In this document: in pieces, positions 6,828-8,125 of the stretch | Position numbering within the stretch: the first letter of the stretch is position 1 | Layout of the letters: each line of letters opens with the position of its first letter | Origin: JBBSMX01 sp038232935 | GTDB taxonomy: Bacteria; Bacteroidota; Rhodothermia; Rhodothermales; JANQRZ01 | Direction: 5' to 3' | DNA length: 8,125 nucleotides | Assembly (NCBI GenBank): GCA_038232935.1 | Contig: JBBSMX010000167.1 | Location: forward strand, 1-8,125 | The notes under the pieces: model-generated | Told to the model about the DNA's origin: nothing | What the model saw: the letters and a program-made list of their open reading frames with translations, nothing else | Databases searched by the model: none | Made by a program: the position numbers and the translations under genes

Positions 6828-6845
6828 CGTTAAGATTACGTTAAG
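6828..6845 (+). promoter_or_regulatory. 7-4-7 direct repeat, candidate response-regulator operator
   Basis: CGTTAAG at 6828-6834 and again at 6839-6845 are identical heptamers separated by ATTA, a period of 11 bp or one helical turn. This is the layout bound by tandem OmpR/PhoB-family regulators, such as Pho boxes. It ends 10 bp before the ATG of the lipocalin-like gene, in the AT-rich 61-bp gap after the transporter. No clear promoter hexamers surround it, so its role is inferred. Confidence 0.35.
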
Positions 6846-6855
6846 CTAAGAATCC

Positions 6856-7935
6856 ATGCGCTCCATACACAACCGCTTACCCCGCAAGGTTCGCGTGCTC
6901 TTTGTCCTTCTTTTCCTCGCTTCCGGCGCGTTCGCCGCTTCCGCGCAGGCCGATGAGCGGATTGAGGTACCGTCGGGCGGCGCGCGCGCAGTGACGGCGG
7001 ACGACTTCCGTCCACACCGCGCGGTGGGTAGCGCGTACAACGAGGTCTGGTCTTACACCTTCCTGCTGAACGACGGAATGCAGGCAACGATGAGCCTCTC
7101 GCAGGCGAACCTCGGAAGCCTGATGTCCCCAGTCTCGGGAGCCGAGTTCTCGATCTCCGGCTTCAACGGGAAGAGCTACCGAGCGCCGAAGCAGTACGAC
7201 ATTGCCGACCTCCGCTTCACTCCGAGCTCGGGCAAGCTGCAGGTTCACCCAGACATCTACGTTGAGGGCGCGCTGCCGCAGCGCCACAGCCTCCGCTTCG
7301 AAGCCGGTAAGAACGGCGTCGAGTACGACGTGAACCTCACCCTCTCCAACATCGCGACGGGGCTGACGTGGGGGGACGGCGTCTTCCACTTGGGCTCGCA
7401 GCAGATCGGCGTGTTCATCCACATCCCGTATGCGAGGGTGGCCGGCACGGTGACCATCGATGGGATGACGAAGCAGGTCTCGGGTACTGCCTACATGGAC
7501 CACACCTTCCAGAGCGACTTCGCGACGAAGCTCGTCCGCAGCGCCTACCGCTACGTCCAGCACAGCGGCGACATGGAGGTGGGGTATTTCATCGCGCCCG
7601 CCTCGCGCTACGAGAACCAAGTCGTCGGGTTCGCCGCTGTCCGGCAGGGAGGCCGCTTCCAGCTCCGCAAGCCCGAGTCGCTGCAAGTCGTCTCGACGCG
7701 GCAGGCGCTCGGCGTGGGCGTGCCGAACCAGCTCGCGGTGCGCTACGCTGGCGGCGGGCAGACGATCATCAACCGCGAGCGCGACCAGCAGACGTTCTCC
7801 GCGCTCGACGAACTCGGCGGCATTCAGAAGACCGTAGCGAAGCGCTACATCGGCGGCGAGGTCGTCGTCTTCCGAGGCCGCGGCACCACCAACCAGCGCA
7901 ACCGCCTCGTCTACGACTACCTCATCGTCAAGTAG
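6856..7935 (+). CDS. Secreted lipocalin-like protein, probable AttH/CrtC/Svf1 superfamily
   Basis: The 359-residue product has a classical signal peptide: basic start (residues 1-13), hydrophobic core LFVLLFLASGAFA, and a likely cleavage site AQA-D after residue 32. No lipobox Cys is present, so the mature protein should be soluble or periplasmic/exported. The body is rich in alternating beta-strand patterns. Conserved-looking points are TWGDG at 171-175, PYARVAGTV from 191, and YMDHTFQSD at 213-221. The last recalls the Y-x-DH motif of AttH/CrtC-like double lipocalin proteins (carotenoid 1,2-hydratase relatives, Svf1), which bind hydrophobic ligands. This assignment rests on motif memory and is moderate only. 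It lies 61 bp after the RND transporter, on the same strand, and may cooperate with it or be separately controlled through the preceding direct repeat. It converges with the next gene 33 bp away. Confidence 0.85.
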   Translation: MRSIHNRLPRKVRVLFVLLFLASGAFAASAQADERIEVPSGGARAVTADDFRPHRAVGSAYNEVWSYTFLLNDGMQATMSLSQANLGSLMSPVSGAEFSISGFNGKSYRAPKQYDIADLRFTPSSGKLQVHPDIYVEGALPQRHSLRFEAGKNGVEYDVNLTLSNIATGLTWGDGVFHLGSQQIGVFIHIPYARVAGTVTIDGMTKQVSGTAYMDHTFQSDFATKLVRSAYRYVQHSGDMEVGYFIAPASRYENQVVGFAAVRQGGRFQLRKPESLQVVSTRQALGVGVPNQLAVRYAGGGQTIINRERDQQTFSALDELGGIQKTVAKRYIGGEVVVFRGRGTTNQRNRLVYDYLIVK

Positions 7936-7968
7936 CGGGACACGACAGGATAGCGCAGCGATCAAGCT

Positions 7969-8125
7969 TCAGCCACGGAGCCGCCGCTCGGCTTCGGCGA
8001 GCATGGCGGGGGTGTCTACGTCCTGCCAGAAGCCGTCGCCGATGTCGAGCACCGTCATCCGACCCTCGCCGGCAAACCGCTGAATCCCGTCGGAGAGCGA
8101 GGCGTCTCCGCGCTGCTCGTACACC
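7969..8125 (-). CDS. Nucleotidyltransferase C-terminal fragment (5' end outside window)
   Basis: The last 51 codons of a minus-strand gene are present, ending at TGA (7971-7969). The visible sequence contains IGDGFWQDVDTPAMLAEAE, and the FWxDVDTP-x-x-AE ending is typical of small NTP-transferase (GT-A-like) enzymes that activate sugar, inositol or choline phosphates with CTP or GTP. In that family the aspartates of the DVD segment help bind the metal. The inositol-phosphate or phosphocholine cytidylyltransferase branches are possible, but the nucleotide-binding N-terminus is not visible, so the substrate cannot be named. Confidence 0.8.
   Translation of the reverse strand, partial: VYEQRGDASLSDGIQRFAGEGRMTVLDIGDGFWQDVDTPAMLAEAERRLRG

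Noticed and set aside
6877..7965. Minus-strand open frame of 362 codons opposite the lipocalin-like gene
   Set aside because: The plus frame has a proper signal peptide and beta-strand pattern; the minus translation is rich in Arg, Val, Leu and Glu with no recognisable domain.
1..8125. CRISPR array, tRNA, rRNA or insertion sequence
   Set aside because: No regularly spaced repeats, cloverleaf, rRNA-like stretch or transposase was seen on either strand.

Overview
The window is GC-rich and almost fully coding, with six complete genes, a fragment of a seventh at the right edge and possibly the tail of an eighth at the left edge. No start codon has a convincing Shine-Dalgarno sequence, which is common in Bacteroidota and relatives. 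The RecF ATPase reads LDDVFGDLD where proteobacterial RecF usually has a SELD ending. High GC with these traits suggests the Rhodothermia/Rhodothermota branch (Salinibacter, Rhodothermus and Rubricoccus relatives). This placement is an inference, not a proof.

Layout. 1-389: possible C-terminal tail of a plus-strand gene, a GC-rich hairpin-dense island, then a short AT-richer stretch and a leader with a strong stem-loop in front of recF. 390-1547 (+): recF, DNA gap repair. 1597-3096 (+): M48-family zinc metalloprotease lipoprotein, probably in the envelope. 3105-3134: perfect 30-bp palindrome between convergent genes. 3130-3555 (-) and 3597-4049 (-): a MaoC-type hot-dog hydratase and a DCC-family (DUF393) CxxC protein, likely one transcription unit with the DCC gene first. 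4050-4229: divergent intergenic region. 4230-6794 (+): large RND/MMPL transporter of the HAE3 type. 6856-7935 (+): secreted lipocalin-like protein, probably of the AttH/CrtC/Svf1 superfamily, preceded by a 7-4-7 direct repeat. 7969-8125 (-): C-terminus of a nucleotidyltransferase.

How the genes fit together. recF is a housekeeping gene away from its classical dnaA-dnaN neighbours. The M48 lipoprotein is typical of envelope quality control. The most interesting pairing is the HAE3-type RND permease followed 61 bp later by a secreted lipocalin-like protein: HAE3 transporters often move lipids and lipocalins bind hydrophobic ligands, so the two may form an envelope lipid-handling unit. The MaoC protein acts on acyl-CoA substrates, but nothing in the sequence ties it to that unit.

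No IS element, CRISPR array, tRNA or rRNA was recognised. I do not see a strong case for a wholly new multi-gene system. The best leads are the RND/lipocalin pair with its repeat-type operator, the recF leader structure, and a recurring C/T-rich leader before five of the six starts.
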